The notes below the pieces were generated by a model. The model was not told the DNA's origin. It worked only from the letters and a program-made list of their open reading frames with translations, and made no database searches. Shown here piece by piece: positions 44,470-54,684 of a stretch of DNA of 64,000 bases. The stretch comes from PALSA-612 sp963742925 (GTDB taxonomy: Bacteria > Actinomycetota > Thermoleophilia > Gaiellales > Gaiellaceae). The DNA is taken from contig CAVUNV010000001.1 in NCBI GenBank assembly GCA_963742925.1, positions 33,170-97,169 of the forward strand, in the 5' to 3' direction. Made by a program: the position numbers and the translations under genes. Positions within the stretch are counted from its first letter, which is position 1. Each line of letters begins with the position of its first letter.

Positions 44470-45001
44470 GACGCGGCTCCCGCGGCGAACGGCTCGAGGC
44501 CGACCAGCTCGGTCGGCGGGCCTTCCTCGGCCAGCCGGCGCGCCGCTGCGACCTGGGCCCTCGTCGGTCGCGGCAGGGCTGCGACGACCGGCGTCCAGCA
44601 GGTCGGCGTAGGGACTGCCGAGCTCGTGCAGCCGGGCGCGGACGAGCTCGAGCGGCACGCGGAGGTCGCCGAGCAGCGCCTCGCCTGCCGCCGGTGAGAG
44701 CGCGGCGAACTCGAGCAGCGCCGGCAGGTAGTCGGGGAGCTCGCCCGCCGTGAACGGCAGCCCGGCCTCGGCGTAGCGCCGCTTGAGCCGGACCAGCTCC
44801 ATCCCGCGCTGACGCCGGTCGCCGTGCGTGTGGTACGTGAGGTAGAGGGTTGCGCGGCGATCGAAGTCGAAGGTCTGCACGTAAACGGCCTGGAGCTCGT
44901 CGAGCGGTGTCTCGCGCATCCACTCCGGCGCCTCGGCCGCCGCGAGCGAGCTCCGCGTCCGGGTAGTCGAGCAGCACCGAGAGCAGCTTCCAGGGCGTCA
45001 T
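44466..45001 (-). CDS. narJ: Nitrate reductase assembly chaperone NarJ (two frame breaks)
   Basis: Cytoplasmic chaperone for Mo-cofactor insertion into NarG; not part of the final enzyme. Begins TPWKLLSVLLDYPDAEL. After a break near 44950 it reads YVQTFDFDRRATLYLTYHTHGDRRQRG and LPFTAGELPDYLPALLEFAAL. After another break near 44600 it ends QVAAARRLAEEGPPTELVGLEPF. About 177 residues. Overlaps narH (ATGA) and narI. Confidence 0.85.
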
Positions 45002-46477
45002 GCGAGCCGCTTCGTGAAGTGGACGTTGGGGCTCGAGATCCCGCAGGAGCCCTGCCGCTCGGCCATGTCCGCCCGCGACCTCGGTGTGCGCCTTGGGGAT
45101 CACGTAGCGCTCGTCGTACTTCGCGATCGCGAGCAGCCGGAACATCCGCTCGACCTGCTCGAGCGTCATCCCGACCGCTGCCGCGATCGAGGGGTCGGGC
45201 TCGCCGCCGAGGTTCCGCTCCCGCATCGTGCTCCGCATCGCGGCAAGCCGCTTGAGCGCCACGGCGGACCGGCTCCTCGTCGCCGGCGGTGAGCATGTTG
45301 GCGAGGTACTTGACCGGGATGCGCAGCTCGTCGATCGCCGGGAAGACGTCGTCCGGATCGGCCGTGCGGAGCCCTCGCCCTCGATCAGCTCATCACCGGC
45401 GAGAGCGGCGGCACGTACCAGACCATCGGCAGCGTGCGGTACTCGGGGTGGAGCGGCAGCGCGACCCGGTGCTCGACGGCGAGCGTGTAGACGGGCGAGC
45501 GGCGGGCGGCCTCGAGCCAGTCCTCGGCGATCCCGTCCCGGCGGGCCTGCGCCCGCACCTCGGGGTCGTGCGGGTCGAGGAAGAGCGAGAGCTGCGCGTC
45601 GAGCAGGTCCTGCTCGTCGGGGACGGAGGCGGCGGCCTCGACCCGGTCGGAGTCGTAGAGGACGACGCCGAGGTAGCGGATGCCGGCCGACGCAGGTCTC
45701 GGAGCAGATCGTCGGCTGCCCGGTCTCGAGGCGCGGGTAGCAGAGCGTGCACTTCTCGGCCTTGCCGCTCTCCCAGTTGAAGTAGACCTTCTTGTAAGGG
45801 CAGCCGGAGACGCACATCCGCCAGCTCCGGCAGGCGTCCTGGTCGACGAGCACGATCCCGTCCTCCTCGCGCTTGTACATCGCGCCCGAAGGGCAGGAGG
45901 CGACGCAGGAGGGGTTGAGGCAGTGCTCGCAGATCCGCGGCAGGTAGAACATGAACGCGCGCTCGAACTCGAGCCGGACCTGCTCCTCGGCGCCGTCGCG
46001 GAGGTTGGGGTCGGCGGCCGCGCGCCCGGGGGCACCGGCGAGGTCGTCCTCCCAGTTCGGCCCCCACTGGAGGTCGAGCGGCTTGCCGGTCAGCTGCGAC
46101 TCGGGCCGGGCGACGGGCTGGTGCTTCTGCAGGGGCGCGGTCGTCAGCGTCTCGTAGTCGTAGGTCCAGGGCTCGTAGTAGTCGTCGAGCGTGGGGAGGT
46201 CGGGGTTGAAGAAGATGTTGGCGAGCTTCCGGAGCGGCCCGCCGGCACGGAGGCGGAGCTTGCCACGGCGGTCGAGCCGCCAGCCGCCGCGCCACTCCCG
46301 CTGGTCTTCCCAGCGCTTCGGGTAGCCGAGGCCGGGCTTCGTCTCGACGTCGTTGAACCACATGTACTCGGCGCCGCGCCGGTTCGTCCAGACGTTCTTG
46401 CAGGTGACCGAGCAGGTGTGGCAGCCGATGCACTTGTCGAGGTTCATCACCATCGACACCTGGGCACGGACGCGCAT
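44998..46477 (-). CDS. narH: Respiratory nitrate reductase beta subunit (several frame breaks)
   Basis: Iron-sulfur subunit carrying four clusters between NarI and NarG. N-terminal cluster site NLDKCIGCHTCSVTCKNVW. Second set CEHCLNPSCVASCP. Third set CRSWRMCVSGCPYKK, with the Trp that marks the [3Fe-4S] site. Then KAEKCTLCYPRLETGQPTICSETC. After breaks near 45690, 45400, 45370, 45265 and 45080 the C-terminal pieces are YLGVVLYDSDRVEAAA, TLPMVWYVPPLSPV, MTLEQVERMFRLLAIAKYDERYVIPKAH and finally SPNVHFTKRLA. About 490 residues. It ends with TGA overlapping narJ. Confidence 0.92.
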
Positions 46478-49400
46478 CAGTACTCGACCTCCCGCAGCTT
46501 GCGGACGACGGCGAGCTCGTCGCGCTGGGGGCCGGTCGGCCCGTAGTAGTTGAACCCGTAGGAGAGCTGCGCGTAGCCGCCGACGAGCAGCGTCGGCTTG
46601 ATCGAGATGCGGGTGACCGAGTTGTCGGTGCCGCCGCGTGTGCCCGAGAGCTCCGTCTTCGGCACGTTCACGTGACGGTCCTGGGAGTGGTACATCAGGG
46701 CCACGCCCGTGGGTATGCGGTGCGAGACGACGGCGCGGCAGGCGATGACACCGTTCCGGTTGAAGACCTCGACCCAGTCGTTGTCGGTGACGCCGATCGA
46801 CTCCGCGTCCTCGACCGAGAGCCACGTGACGGGCCCGCCGCGGAACAGGGTCAGCATGGTCAGGTTGTCCTGGAACTCGGAGTGGATCGACCACTTCGAG
46901 TGCGGCGACAGCCAGCGGACGTGCACCTCGGCTCGGCCGGGCTCGCCCGAGAACTGCTCGCCGACGTGGCGGAGGACGTCGATCGGCGGCCGGAACACCG
47001 GCAGCCCCTCGCCGTACTCGAGCAGCCACTCGTGGTCGACGTAGAACTGCTGGCGGCCGGTCAGCGTGCGCCAGGGGACGCGTCGCTCGACGTTGATCGT
47101 GAACGGCGAGTAGCGGCGCTCGCGGGACTCCATGCCCGACCACTCGGGCGAGGCGATCACCTTCCGCGGCTGCACCTGCGTGTCGCCGAACACGATGCGC
47201 GCGTCGGCATGCTCGGAGGCGAGGTCGGCGAGCGGGAGGCCGACGCGCTGCTCGAGCGCCCGGAAGCCCTCCTCGGCGAGGCGGCCGTTCGTGACGCCGG
47301 AGAGGGCGAGGATCGTCTCGCACCAGTGAAGGTCGCGCTCGAGGCTCGGCCGCCCGTTCAGCTCGCCGTTTCGGAGCCGCAGCTCCTCGATCTCGGGCAG
47401 CGGCTTCCAGGCGATCCCCTTGGCGCCGACGCCGAGCTCCTCGACGAGCGGCCCCAGCGCCCGCCACTTGTCGAGGACGGCGCCGTAGTCGCGCTCGACG
47501 ACCACGAGCTTCGGCATCGTCCTCCCCGGCACCGGCTCGCACTCGTCCGCGCGCCAGTCGAGCACCTTCCCCATCGGCTGGGCGAGCTCGTCCGGGGTGT
47601 CGTGCAGGAGCGGTGCCGCGACCAGGTCGCGGCGGACGCCGAGGTGCACCTTCGCCAGCCGCGTGAACGATTCGGTGATCGTCTGGAAGACGTCGAAGTC
47701 GGTGCGCGTCTCCCACGGAGGCGGGATCGCGGGTTGAACGAGTGGACGAACGGGTGCAGGTCGGTCGAGGAGAGGTCGTGCTTCTCGTACCAGGTCGCCG
47801 CCGGCAGGACGACGTCCGAGTAGAGCGCCGACCCGTTCATGCGGAAGTCGATGGTCGTGAACAGGTCGAGCTTCCCGACCGGCGCCTCGTCGCGCCAGAC
47901 GACGTCGCGGGGGCGGTGCTCGGGGCCGGCCTCCTCGTTTCGGATCGCGGCGTCCTCGACCCCGAGCACGTACTTGAGGAAGTACTCGTGGCCCTTGCTC
48001 GAGGAGCCGAGCAGGTTGGCGCGCCACAGGGTCAGGACGCGCGGGTAGTTGCCGGGCCCGTCCGGATCCTCGGCGGCGAAGCGGAGCCGCCTGGCCTTCA
48101 GCTCGCGGACGACGTAGTCGGCCGGCGCGAGGCCCTCGGCCTCTGCCGCGTCCGCGAGGTCGAGCGGGTTGCGGTCGAAGGTCGGGTACGACGGCGTCCA
48201 GCCGAGCCGCGCGGCGAGCGCGTAGCAGTCGGCGAGGTGCATCTCCTTCAGCGTCCCCCGGCCGGTCGGCGAGGCGTACTCGCCGGCGCCGGAGCGCTGG
48301 TAGCGGAACTGGTCCGAGATCAGGAACCAGAACGGCGTCGTCGCCTGCTGGCGCGGTGGGCGGTTCCAGTCGAGCGCGAAGGCGAGCGTCGACCAGCCGG
48401 TGATCGGCCGCACCTTCTCCTGCCCGACGTAGTGCGCCCAGCCGCCCCCGTTCACGCCCTGGCAGCCGCAGAGCAGGACGAGGTTGAGCATCGCCCGGTA
48501 GATCTGGTCGGAGTGGTACCAGTGGTTCGTCCCCGCGCCCATCACGATCATCGAGCGCCCGTTCGTCCGCTCGGCGTTGCGGGCGAACTCGCGGGCGACG
48601 CGGATCACGCGGGCGGCGTCGACGCCCGTGTGCTCCTCCTGCCAGGCGGGCGTGTACGGCGCGGTGTCGTCGTAGCCGGTCGGCCAGTCGCCGGGAAGAT
48701 CGCCGCGCCGCACGCCGAGCTGTGCCGCGAGCAGGTCGAAGACCGTCGTGACCAGGTGGCCGCCGATCCGCTTCACCGGCACACCGCGACGATGCGAGCC
48801 GCCGCCTTCGGAGTCGCCGACGTCGAAGCGCGGCAGCTCGAGCTCGACCAGCTCGTCGTGGGCGCCCAGCAGGCTCAGGGCCGGCTCGATCCCGTCGAGC
48901 GCGAGGTTCCACTTGCCCATGCCCTCGTCGCCCCAGCGGAAGCCGATCGAGCCGTTCGGCACGGCCGGAGCGCCGGTGGCCGCGTCGAGCACGACCGTCT
49001 TCCAGTCGGCGTTCTCGCCCGCGTCTCCGAGGTCGGAGGCGCGCAGGAAGCGGTCGGCGACGTAGGCACCGTCGCGCTCCTCGAGCGTGACCAGGAACGG
49101 AAGGTCGGTGTTCTCGCGGGCGTAGCGCTCGAAGTAGGGCACCTGGCGGTCGACGTAGAACTCCTTGAAGATCACGTGCCCCATCGCCATCGCGAGCGCT
49201 CCGTCGGAGCCGGCCGCGGCCGGGAGCCAGTGGTCGGCGAACTTGGTGTGGCCGGCGAAGTCCGGCGAGACGACGACGACCTTCTGGCCGCGGTAGCGAG
49301 CCTCGGTCATGAAGTGCGCGTCCGGCGTTCGCGTCTGCGGGATGTTCGAGCCCCAGAGGATCGCGTAGCTCGAGTTCCACCAGTCCGCCGACTCGGGCAC

Positions 49401-50109
49401 GTCCGTCTGGTCACCCCAGACCTGAGGCGACGCGGGCGGCAGGTCGGCATACCAGTCGTAGAAGCTCAGGCAGACGCCGCCGATCAGCGACAGGAAGCGC
49501 GTGCCGGCTGCGTAGGAGACCATCGACATCGCCGGGATCGGCGAGAAGCCCGGCGACCCGGTCGGGCCCGTAGCGGCGGATCGTGTGCACGTGCGCGGCC
49601 GCGATCAGGTCGGCGACCTCGTCCCAGGACGCCCGCACGAAGCCGCCCTTCCCGCGCTGGGACTTGTAGAGGCGCGCCTTCTCCGGGTCCTCGACGACGT
49701 CCGCCCACGCGTCGACCGGGTCGCCGGTGCGCGCCAGCGCGTCGCGGTACATGTCGAGCAGCGAGCCGCGCACGTACGGGTAGCGGACGCGCAGCGGCGA
49801 GTAGACGTACCAGCTGAACGACGCCCCCCGCGGGCAGCCGCGCGGCTCGTACTCGGGGACGTCGGGCCCGTTCGACGGGTAGTCGGTCTGCTGCGTCTCC
49901 CAGGCGACGATCCCGTCCTTGACGTGGATCTTCCAGGAGCAGGAGCCGGTGCAGTTGACGCCGTGGGTCGAGCGGACGACCCGGTCGTGCTGCCAGCGGT
50001 CGCGGTAGAACGACTCCCACTCGCGCCCGTCGCGGGCGAGCGCGCTCCAGCCGTTTCCGGCCTTCTGCTCGCCGAAGAAGCGCGAGCCCGCCGGGTCGCC
50101 GTCAGGCAC
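46477..50109 (-). CDS. narG: Respiratory nitrate reductase alpha subunit (frame breaks near 49560 and 47735)
   Basis: Molybdenum catalytic subunit reducing nitrate to nitrite, about 1210 residues. The GTG start overlaps the narK stop; there is no Tat signal, so the enzyme should face the cytoplasm. The FS0 cluster pattern HGVNCTGSCSW is at the N-terminus. YPSNGPDVPEYEPRGCPRGASFSWY and NPLDLA-type Mo-bis-MGD binding segments, GAGTNHWYHSDQIYRA and the late HRIPTGVALMYHSQDRHVNVP are all typical of NarG. Both breaks are single-base and the coding sequence resumes at once. First enzyme gene of narGHJI behind narK. Confidence 0.94.
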
Positions 50110-51328
50110 GCGCCGACCCGTGGGGCATGCCGCGAAGCTCGGCCTCCGGCGCCGTGCGCAGCAGCCAGACGGCGATCGCCAGGCAGACGGCCACGAACAC
50201 GAGCATCCCGACGAATCCGTACGTGTACGAGCCCTCGGCATCCTTGACGAGGCCGACGAAGACGGGCGGGAAGAAGCCGCCCAGCCCGCCGGCCGCGCCG
50301 ACGATGCCGCCCGCCGCGCCCGGGTTGTCCGGGAACTCGGCCGGCACGAGCTTGAAGACCGCGCCGTTGCCCGCTCCGAGGAAGACGCCGAGCGTCAGGC
50401 AGGAGATCGTCACGGGCACGATCCGCGGCGAGGACGAGAGCGTCGCCAGCACCGCAGCGTCGATCGCGATCCCGGCGAAGACGAGCACGAGCACGGGATA
50501 CGCGCCGAACTGGTCGGCGATCCAGCCTCCGACCGGCCGGGCGAGCGTCGCCGCGATCACGAAGCCCGCCGCGCGGGCGCTCGCCTCACCCTTCGAGTAG
50601 TTGAACCAGTCCTGCAGCAGCGTGGGCAGCATCAGGAACAGCGCGACGAACCCGCCGAAGGTGATGAAGTAGAAGAAGGCGAGCCTCCACAGCCGCCAAC
50701 CTGCGCCGAGCACTTCGCGGTAGTGCGAGGGTGGCCGCCGGGTCGGGGCGTCGTGAGCGGTCGTCGCCGTCAGCGCGGCGCCGGCGAGCAGCACCCCGGC
50801 GGTGATCCACCCGAGGGCTTCGAAGCCCCAGCGGTTGACGATCGCCGGCGCGGCGAAGAAGGCGATCGCCGTCCCGATGTTCCCCATGCCGTAGATGCCG
50901 ACCGAGAAGCCCTGCCGCTCCTTCGAGTACCAGTTGGCGACGAACGGGACGCCGACCGCGAACGAGGAGCCGGCGACGCCGAGCAGGAACCCGACGCCGA
51001 TCAGTCCCCAGTACGAATGCACGTACCCGAACAGCACCGCCGGGAGGGCCGAGAAGGCGAGCAGGGTGGTGAACATCAGCCGGCCGCCCCTGCGATCCGT
51101 CATCCAGCCGACCGGAATCCGCAGCAGCGACCCCAGCACCACCGGGACGGCAGTCAGAAGCAGCGCCTGCGTGTAGTTGAGGTGGAGGTTCTTCTTGAAT
51201 TCCTTCGCAAACGGCGAGATCAGGCTCCACGCCGCGAAACAGAGCGCGAACGCGAAGGTCGCGAGCCCGAGGTTCCACTCGGGCGTGCGGAAGCGCACCT
51301 TCCCAGTTGTGTCAGACGTGCTGCTCAT
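50102..51328 (-). CDS. narK: Nitrate/nitrite MFS transporter NarK
   Basis: 408 residues and twelve helices, uninterrupted. MFS motif GWMTDRRGGRLMF, and the nitrate-family glycine-rich signatures GVAGSSFAVGVPFVANWYS and GAGNGAVFKLVPAEF. It imports nitrate or exchanges nitrite. It is first in the operon, with narG overlapping its end. The 160-bp region upstream is shared with the divergent Fe-S-type regulator. Confidence 0.95.
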   Translation of the reverse strand: MSSTSDTTGKVRFRTPEWNLGLATFAFALCFAAWSLISPFAKEFKKNLHLNYTQALLLTAVPVVLGSLLRIPVGWMTDRRGGRLMFTTLLAFSALPAVLFGYVHSYWGLIGVGFLLGVAGSSFAVGVPFVANWYSKERQGFSVGIYGMGNIGTAIAFFAAPAIVNRWGFEALGWITAGVLLAGAALTATTAHDAPTRRPPSHYREVLGAGWRLWRLAFFYFITFGGFVALFLMLPTLLQDWFNYSKGEASARAAGFVIAATLARPVGGWIADQFGAYPVLVLVFAGIAIDAAVLATLSSSPRIVPVTISCLTLGVFLGAGNGAVFKLVPAEFPDNPGAAGGIVGAAGGLGGFFPPVFVGLVKDAEGSYTYGFVGMLVFVAVCLAIAVWLLRTAPEAELRGMPHGSARA

Positions 51329-51488
51329 CGGTCGGCTCCTTCGATTGCAGTGCCGGTCTGCACGATATTTCCGAGGAACCTAAGGGAAACGACCCGATCC
51401 GGGAATCGCCGCTCAACCACAGACCGTGTGCGGGTTTCTACTGATGTCTTCCGGATCGGCTTTGGGCAGGTTTGTCCGACGAGTGTCA
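51329..51488. promoter_or_regulatory. Divergent promoter region of narK and the Fe-S regulator
   Basis: 160 bp between the two starts. It contains a small dyad TTCC-GA-GGAA (51369-51378) followed by CCTAAGGG, and CGATCCGGGAATCG (about 51393-51406) with imperfect symmetry. No FNR/CRP-type TTGAT-N4-ATCAA site is seen. Either dyad may be the operator of the regulator encoded next to it. Confidence 0.5.
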
Positions 51489-52196
51489 GTGAAAGCGCAG
51501 TTTTCGGAGAAAGTCGGCAGCGATCCGACACGGGCGAGCGTTCACCGCGCGCTGGCTGACGAGCGGCGTACACGCATCGTCGACGAGCTTCGCGAGAGCC
51601 CGGGCGGCCTCGACGCCCGTGAGCTCGCAGAGCGGCTCGGCTTGCATCCGAACACGATCCGCTGGCACCTCGCGATCCTCGCCGACGCCGGGATCGTCAG
51701 CTCGCACCCCGGCGACCGCACGACGCCCGGCCGGCCGCGGATCGTGTACACGCTCGCAGACGACGCCGAGGTCGGCGGGCCCGAGAACCACAGGCTGCTC
51801 GCCACGATCCTGACCGGTGCAATCTCCCGGATCGAGGGCGGAGCGACACAGGCGGAGGATGCCGGGCGCGCCTGGGGCCGCTACCTGGTCAAGAGCCCGC
51901 CGCCGCACGTGCCGATGAGCGACGCCCAGGCAACCGAAGAGGTCGTCGACCTGCTCGACCAGCACGGGTTCCGCCCCGAAGCCGCCGACGACCAGATCCG
52001 GATGCGCCGCTGCCCCTTTCACGAGCTGGCCGAGCTCCATCCCGGGATCATCTGCGCAGTCCATCGCGGGCTGATCTCGGGCGCGCTGGACGAGCTCGGA
52101 AGCGAGCTCGAAGTCGAACGGCTCGACGCCTTCGTCGAGCCCAACCTCTGCATCGCCTGGCTCGGCCGGGCCGCGTCGAAGCCCGAACCAGAGTGA
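51489..52196 (+). CDS. SufR/ArsR-like transcriptional regulator with probable Fe-S cluster
   Basis: About 235 residues. A winged helix (ADERRTRIVDELRES, DARELAERLGLHPNTIRWHLAILADAGIV) is followed by GRPRIVYTL and a C-terminal sensor with cysteines in the pattern C-x13-C-x31-C (RRCPFHELAEL, IICAVHRG, PNLCIAW). This is the layout of SufR-type repressors, whose cysteines hold a [4Fe-4S] cluster. It is divergent from narK, so it probably controls nitrate respiration in answer to oxygen, NO or Fe-S status. GTG at 51489 is taken; an in-frame start 63 bp upstream is possible. Confidence 0.82.
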   Translation: MKAQFSEKVGSDPTRASVHRALADERRTRIVDELRESPGGLDARELAERLGLHPNTIRWHLAILADAGIVSSHPGDRTTPGRPRIVYTLADDAEVGGPENHRLLATILTGAISRIEGGATQAEDAGRAWGRYLVKSPPPHVPMSDAQATEEVVDLLDQHGFRPEAADDQIRMRRCPFHELAELHPGIICAVHRGLISGALDELGSELEVERLDAFVEPNLCIAWLGRAASKPEPE

Positions 52197-52411
52197 GCCT
52201 CCACTACGGCGAGCCGCAGGTCGCGATCGGAATCGCCTTCCTCGTCATCTTCCTCATCCTGGTCAGCGTGTTCGTCGTCGGGCTCTCGCTCTTCGATCTG
52301 CCCTATGCGAGCGGCGGCTCGCACCGGCTGCTCGTCAAGGTCAGGGGCGGCCGGTTCTTCGGGACGTCGCAGCCCTCGTCTCCTTCCTCGCCACCCACCG
52401 CTAGCCGGTGA
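52193..52411 (+). CDS. Small single-pass membrane protein
   Basis: 72 residues. The GTG overlaps the regulator stop and the end overlaps the next start, so it sits inside a coupled set. One hydrophobic helix (AIGIAFLVIFLILVSVFVVGLSLF in pieces, about 11-34), then a Gly/Arg/Ser-rich tail. No family recognised. Confidence 0.55.
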   Translation: MSLHYGEPQVAIGIAFLVIFLILVSVFVVGLSLFDLPYASGGSHRLLVKVRGGRFFGTSQPSSPSSPPTASR

Positions 52412-53352
52412 TGCTCCAGGATCACCGACCGGGGCGGGGATTCAGGCTCCTCGCGCTGAGCGCTGCCCTCGCCGCCTGGGCCCTGGTCACCGTCGGGGGA
52501 GTCGTCCGCGTGACGGCGTCCGGCCTCGGCTGCCCGCACTGGCCGCTCTGCACGTCGAAGGCGCTTCCGCTCGACGAGAAGGCGTCCTTCGTCGAGTACA
52601 GCCACCGCGCCGTCGTGGCGCTCGTGAGCGTGCTCGTGATCGCGGTCGCAGTGGGAGCGTGGCGCAAGCGGCGTGAGCGGCGGGACATCCTCCTGCCCGC
52701 GCTCGTCGCCGTCGTCCTCATCCCGTTCCAGGCGCTGCTCGGCGCGATCGCCGTCTGGCTCGAGCTGCCCGGCTGGGTCGTCGCCTTCCACTTCGTCGTC
52801 GGCATGCTCTTCTTCGCCACGGTCGTGCTCACCTCCGCCGCGGCGTGGCGCCGACCGGATCAGCAGGCGACGCCGGGCTTCGCAAGGCTCGCCTGGGGGA
52901 CGGCTCTGGCCGGCCTCGTGCTCGTCTCCCTCGGCGCCGCGGTCGTTGCGCTCAACGCCGACGTCGCCTGCGGGAAGGAGTGGCCCGGATGCAACGGAGG
53001 CTTCGCCGCCGGCGGCGGTCACGCCGGCGTCCAGGTCGCTCACCGCATGCTCGCCTACACCGTCGCGGCTCTCGCCGTCGCCCTGCTCGTCCTCGCGCTG
53101 CGCGGAAAAGGCCCCCGGCTCGCGGGATCACTCCCGTTCGTGTTCGTCCTCGTCCAGATGACGTTCGGGATCCTGATCGTCGTTCTCGGCGGCGAGGGCC
53201 GGACGCACGAGATCCTCCAGGCCCTCCACGTCGGGGGTGCCGCCGCCGTCTGGGCGTCGCTCGTCGCGCTCGCCGCCCTCTCGGGAGATCCCCGGACGAG
53301 GCCGAGCGCCCGGCCGCTGGTCGCGGCCCAGCCGGCGCTGTCTTCTCGCTAG
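52408..53352 (+). CDS. ctaA: Heme A synthase (COX15/CtaA)
   Basis: Oxidises the C8 methyl of heme O to give heme A for aa3-type oxidases. 314 residues and eight helices in two four-helix halves. The first extracytoplasmic loop has GLGCPHWPLC and the second DVACGKEWPGC, the paired cysteines of the bacterial class. Heme-ligand histidines lie in EYSHRAVV, FHFVVGM, VAHRMLAY and LQALHVGG. It follows the regulator and the small membrane protein with overlapping junctions. Confidence 0.92.
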   Translation: MMLQDHRPGRGFRLLALSAALAAWALVTVGGVVRVTASGLGCPHWPLCTSKALPLDEKASFVEYSHRAVVALVSVLVIAVAVGAWRKRRERRDILLPALVAVVLIPFQALLGAIAVWLELPGWVVAFHFVVGMLFFATVVLTSAAAWRRPDQQATPGFARLAWGTALAGLVLVSLGAAVVALNADVACGKEWPGCNGGFAAGGGHAGVQVAHRMLAYTVAALAVALLVLALRGKGPRLAGSLPFVFVLVQMTFGILIVVLGGEGRTHEILQALHVGGAAAVWASLVALAALSGDPRTRPSARPLVAAQPALSSR

Positions 53353-53356
53353 GCCC

Positions 53357-54664
53357 TTGACCGAGCCGCAGGAGAGCAGGCCGCTGCGCGGCCGCCCGGG
53401 GACGAAAGCGCTCCCGCTCGCCAACGGCCGGGCCGTGGGCGGGCCGATCCCGCTCGGGTTGCTCGCCTCCTACCTCGGTGTGGCGCTCGTCGGTTGGACG
53501 GCCGCGGCGATCACCCTTCTCGTCGCGGCTCCTCGGCTTGCAGCGCGTGATCCATTGGCCGCGGGGCCGGTCCTCGCCGCCCACCTCGTCGCACTCGGAC
53601 TGCTGCCGTTCGTCGTCACCGGAGCGTCGTTCCACCTCCTGCCGGTGATGCTCCGCAACGACGTTCGCCACCCGCGGCGACTCCGGCTCGCTCTCCCGTT
53701 GCTCTGCGGCGGCTTCCTCGTCGCGCCCGGTGTCGCCTTCGACAAGGCAGCGCTTCTGTGGCCCGGCGCGATCCTGGTTGCGTCTGGCCTCGCGCTCGTG
53801 CTCTCGGAGCTGCTCGGGCTCGCCTGGCGGGCTCCGCGCGACCGCACGCTCGTCGCCAGCCGGACCGGGATCGTCCTCGTCGCTGTCAACCTGACCGCCG
53901 CGCTCGCGCTCGGTGCGCTCGTCTTCTCGCAGGGGGACGAGCGCGTCGCGGGGATCGTCCACGAGCGCTGGCTGCTCGTGCACCTGAACCTGGCCGTCAT
54001 CGGCTGGCTGACGCTGCTGATCGTCACGGTCGGACGCGCGCTCGCGCCGATGCTCGCGCTCGCGCCCGCTGCGCCCGCGCGGCGCCTCCCGATCTCCGAG
54101 CTGGCACTCACCCTCGGTCTCTGGGTGCTGCTCGCCGGGATCGCGTCGGCGTCGACGCCGGTCGCACTGGCAGGCGCGAGCCTCGTCGTGGTCACGCTCG
54201 CGCTCTTCGCGCGCTGGATCGGACGCGTCGCCCGCACGCGCAAGCTCGAGCTCGAGGCGCCACTCGTGCACATGCTCACCGGTGTCTTCTTCCTCGCGCA
54301 GGCCGCGGCGCTGGGAATCGCCGTCCTCGTCGACGCCGTCTCGCCCCGAACCGGTCTCACCGCCTACGGCGTCTTCCTCCTCATCGGTTGGGCCGCAGGA
54401 GTCACCCTCGGGCATCTCGGGAAGATCCTCTCCCTGTCGTTGTGGGTCTGGTGGCCGCCCGGGCCCCGGCCCAAGCAGGCCGACCTCTACCCACGCCGCG
54501 TCTGGCTCGCAGAAGCAGTCGCCTTCGCAGTCGGGGTCGAGCTCGTCGGCGTATCCGTGCTCGGCGGCAGCACCGAGACGGCCCGCGCCGGAGGGGCGCT
54601 CCTGGTCCTGGCGGCGTGCCTGGCCGCCGCGGGCGCCGCCATGACCTGGCGCGCCCGCTGGTAG
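53357..54664 (+). CDS. Polytopic His-containing membrane protein, heme-copper-oxidase-like
   Basis: About 435 residues and eleven or twelve helices, TTG start 4 bp after ctaA. Histidines fall in or at the ends of helices: AHLVALGLLPFVVTGASFHLLPVML, HERWLLVHLNLAVIGWLTLLIVTVGRALAP, LVHMLTGVFFLAQ and LGHLGKILSLSLWVWWPPG (given in parts). The H-x2-N-L-x3-GW pattern recalls subunit-I-like and NnrS-like heme proteins. The full set of oxidase ligands cannot be confirmed. The gene sits between heme A synthase and an SQR-like flavoprotein, opposite the nar operon, so a redox or NO-related role is plausible. Confidence 0.65.
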   Translation: MTEPQESRPLRGRPGTKALPLANGRAVGGPIPLGLLASYLGVALVGWTAAAITLLVAAPRLAARDPLAAGPVLAAHLVALGLLPFVVTGASFHLLPVMLRNDVRHPRRLRLALPLLCGGFLVAPGVAFDKAALLWPGAILVASGLALVLSELLGLAWRAPRDRTLVASRTGIVLVAVNLTAALALGALVFSQGDERVAGIVHERWLLVHLNLAVIGWLTLLIVTVGRALAPMLALAPAAPARRLPISELALTLGLWVLLAGIASASTPVALAGASLVVVTLALFARWIGRVARTRKLELEAPLVHMLTGVFFLAQAAALGIAVLVDAVSPRTGLTAYGVFLLIGWAAGVTLGHLGKILSLSLWVWWPPGPRPKQADLYPRRVWLAEAVAFAVGVELVGVSVLGGSTETARAGGALLVLAACLAAAGAAMTWRARW

Positions 54665-54684
54665 CGACTGGCTACGATCGCGCG

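Noticed and set aside
44342..47716. A single 1124-codon minus-strand frame across narG, narH and narJ
   Set aside because: It joins parts of three genes only because of frame breaks; family segments change frame within it.
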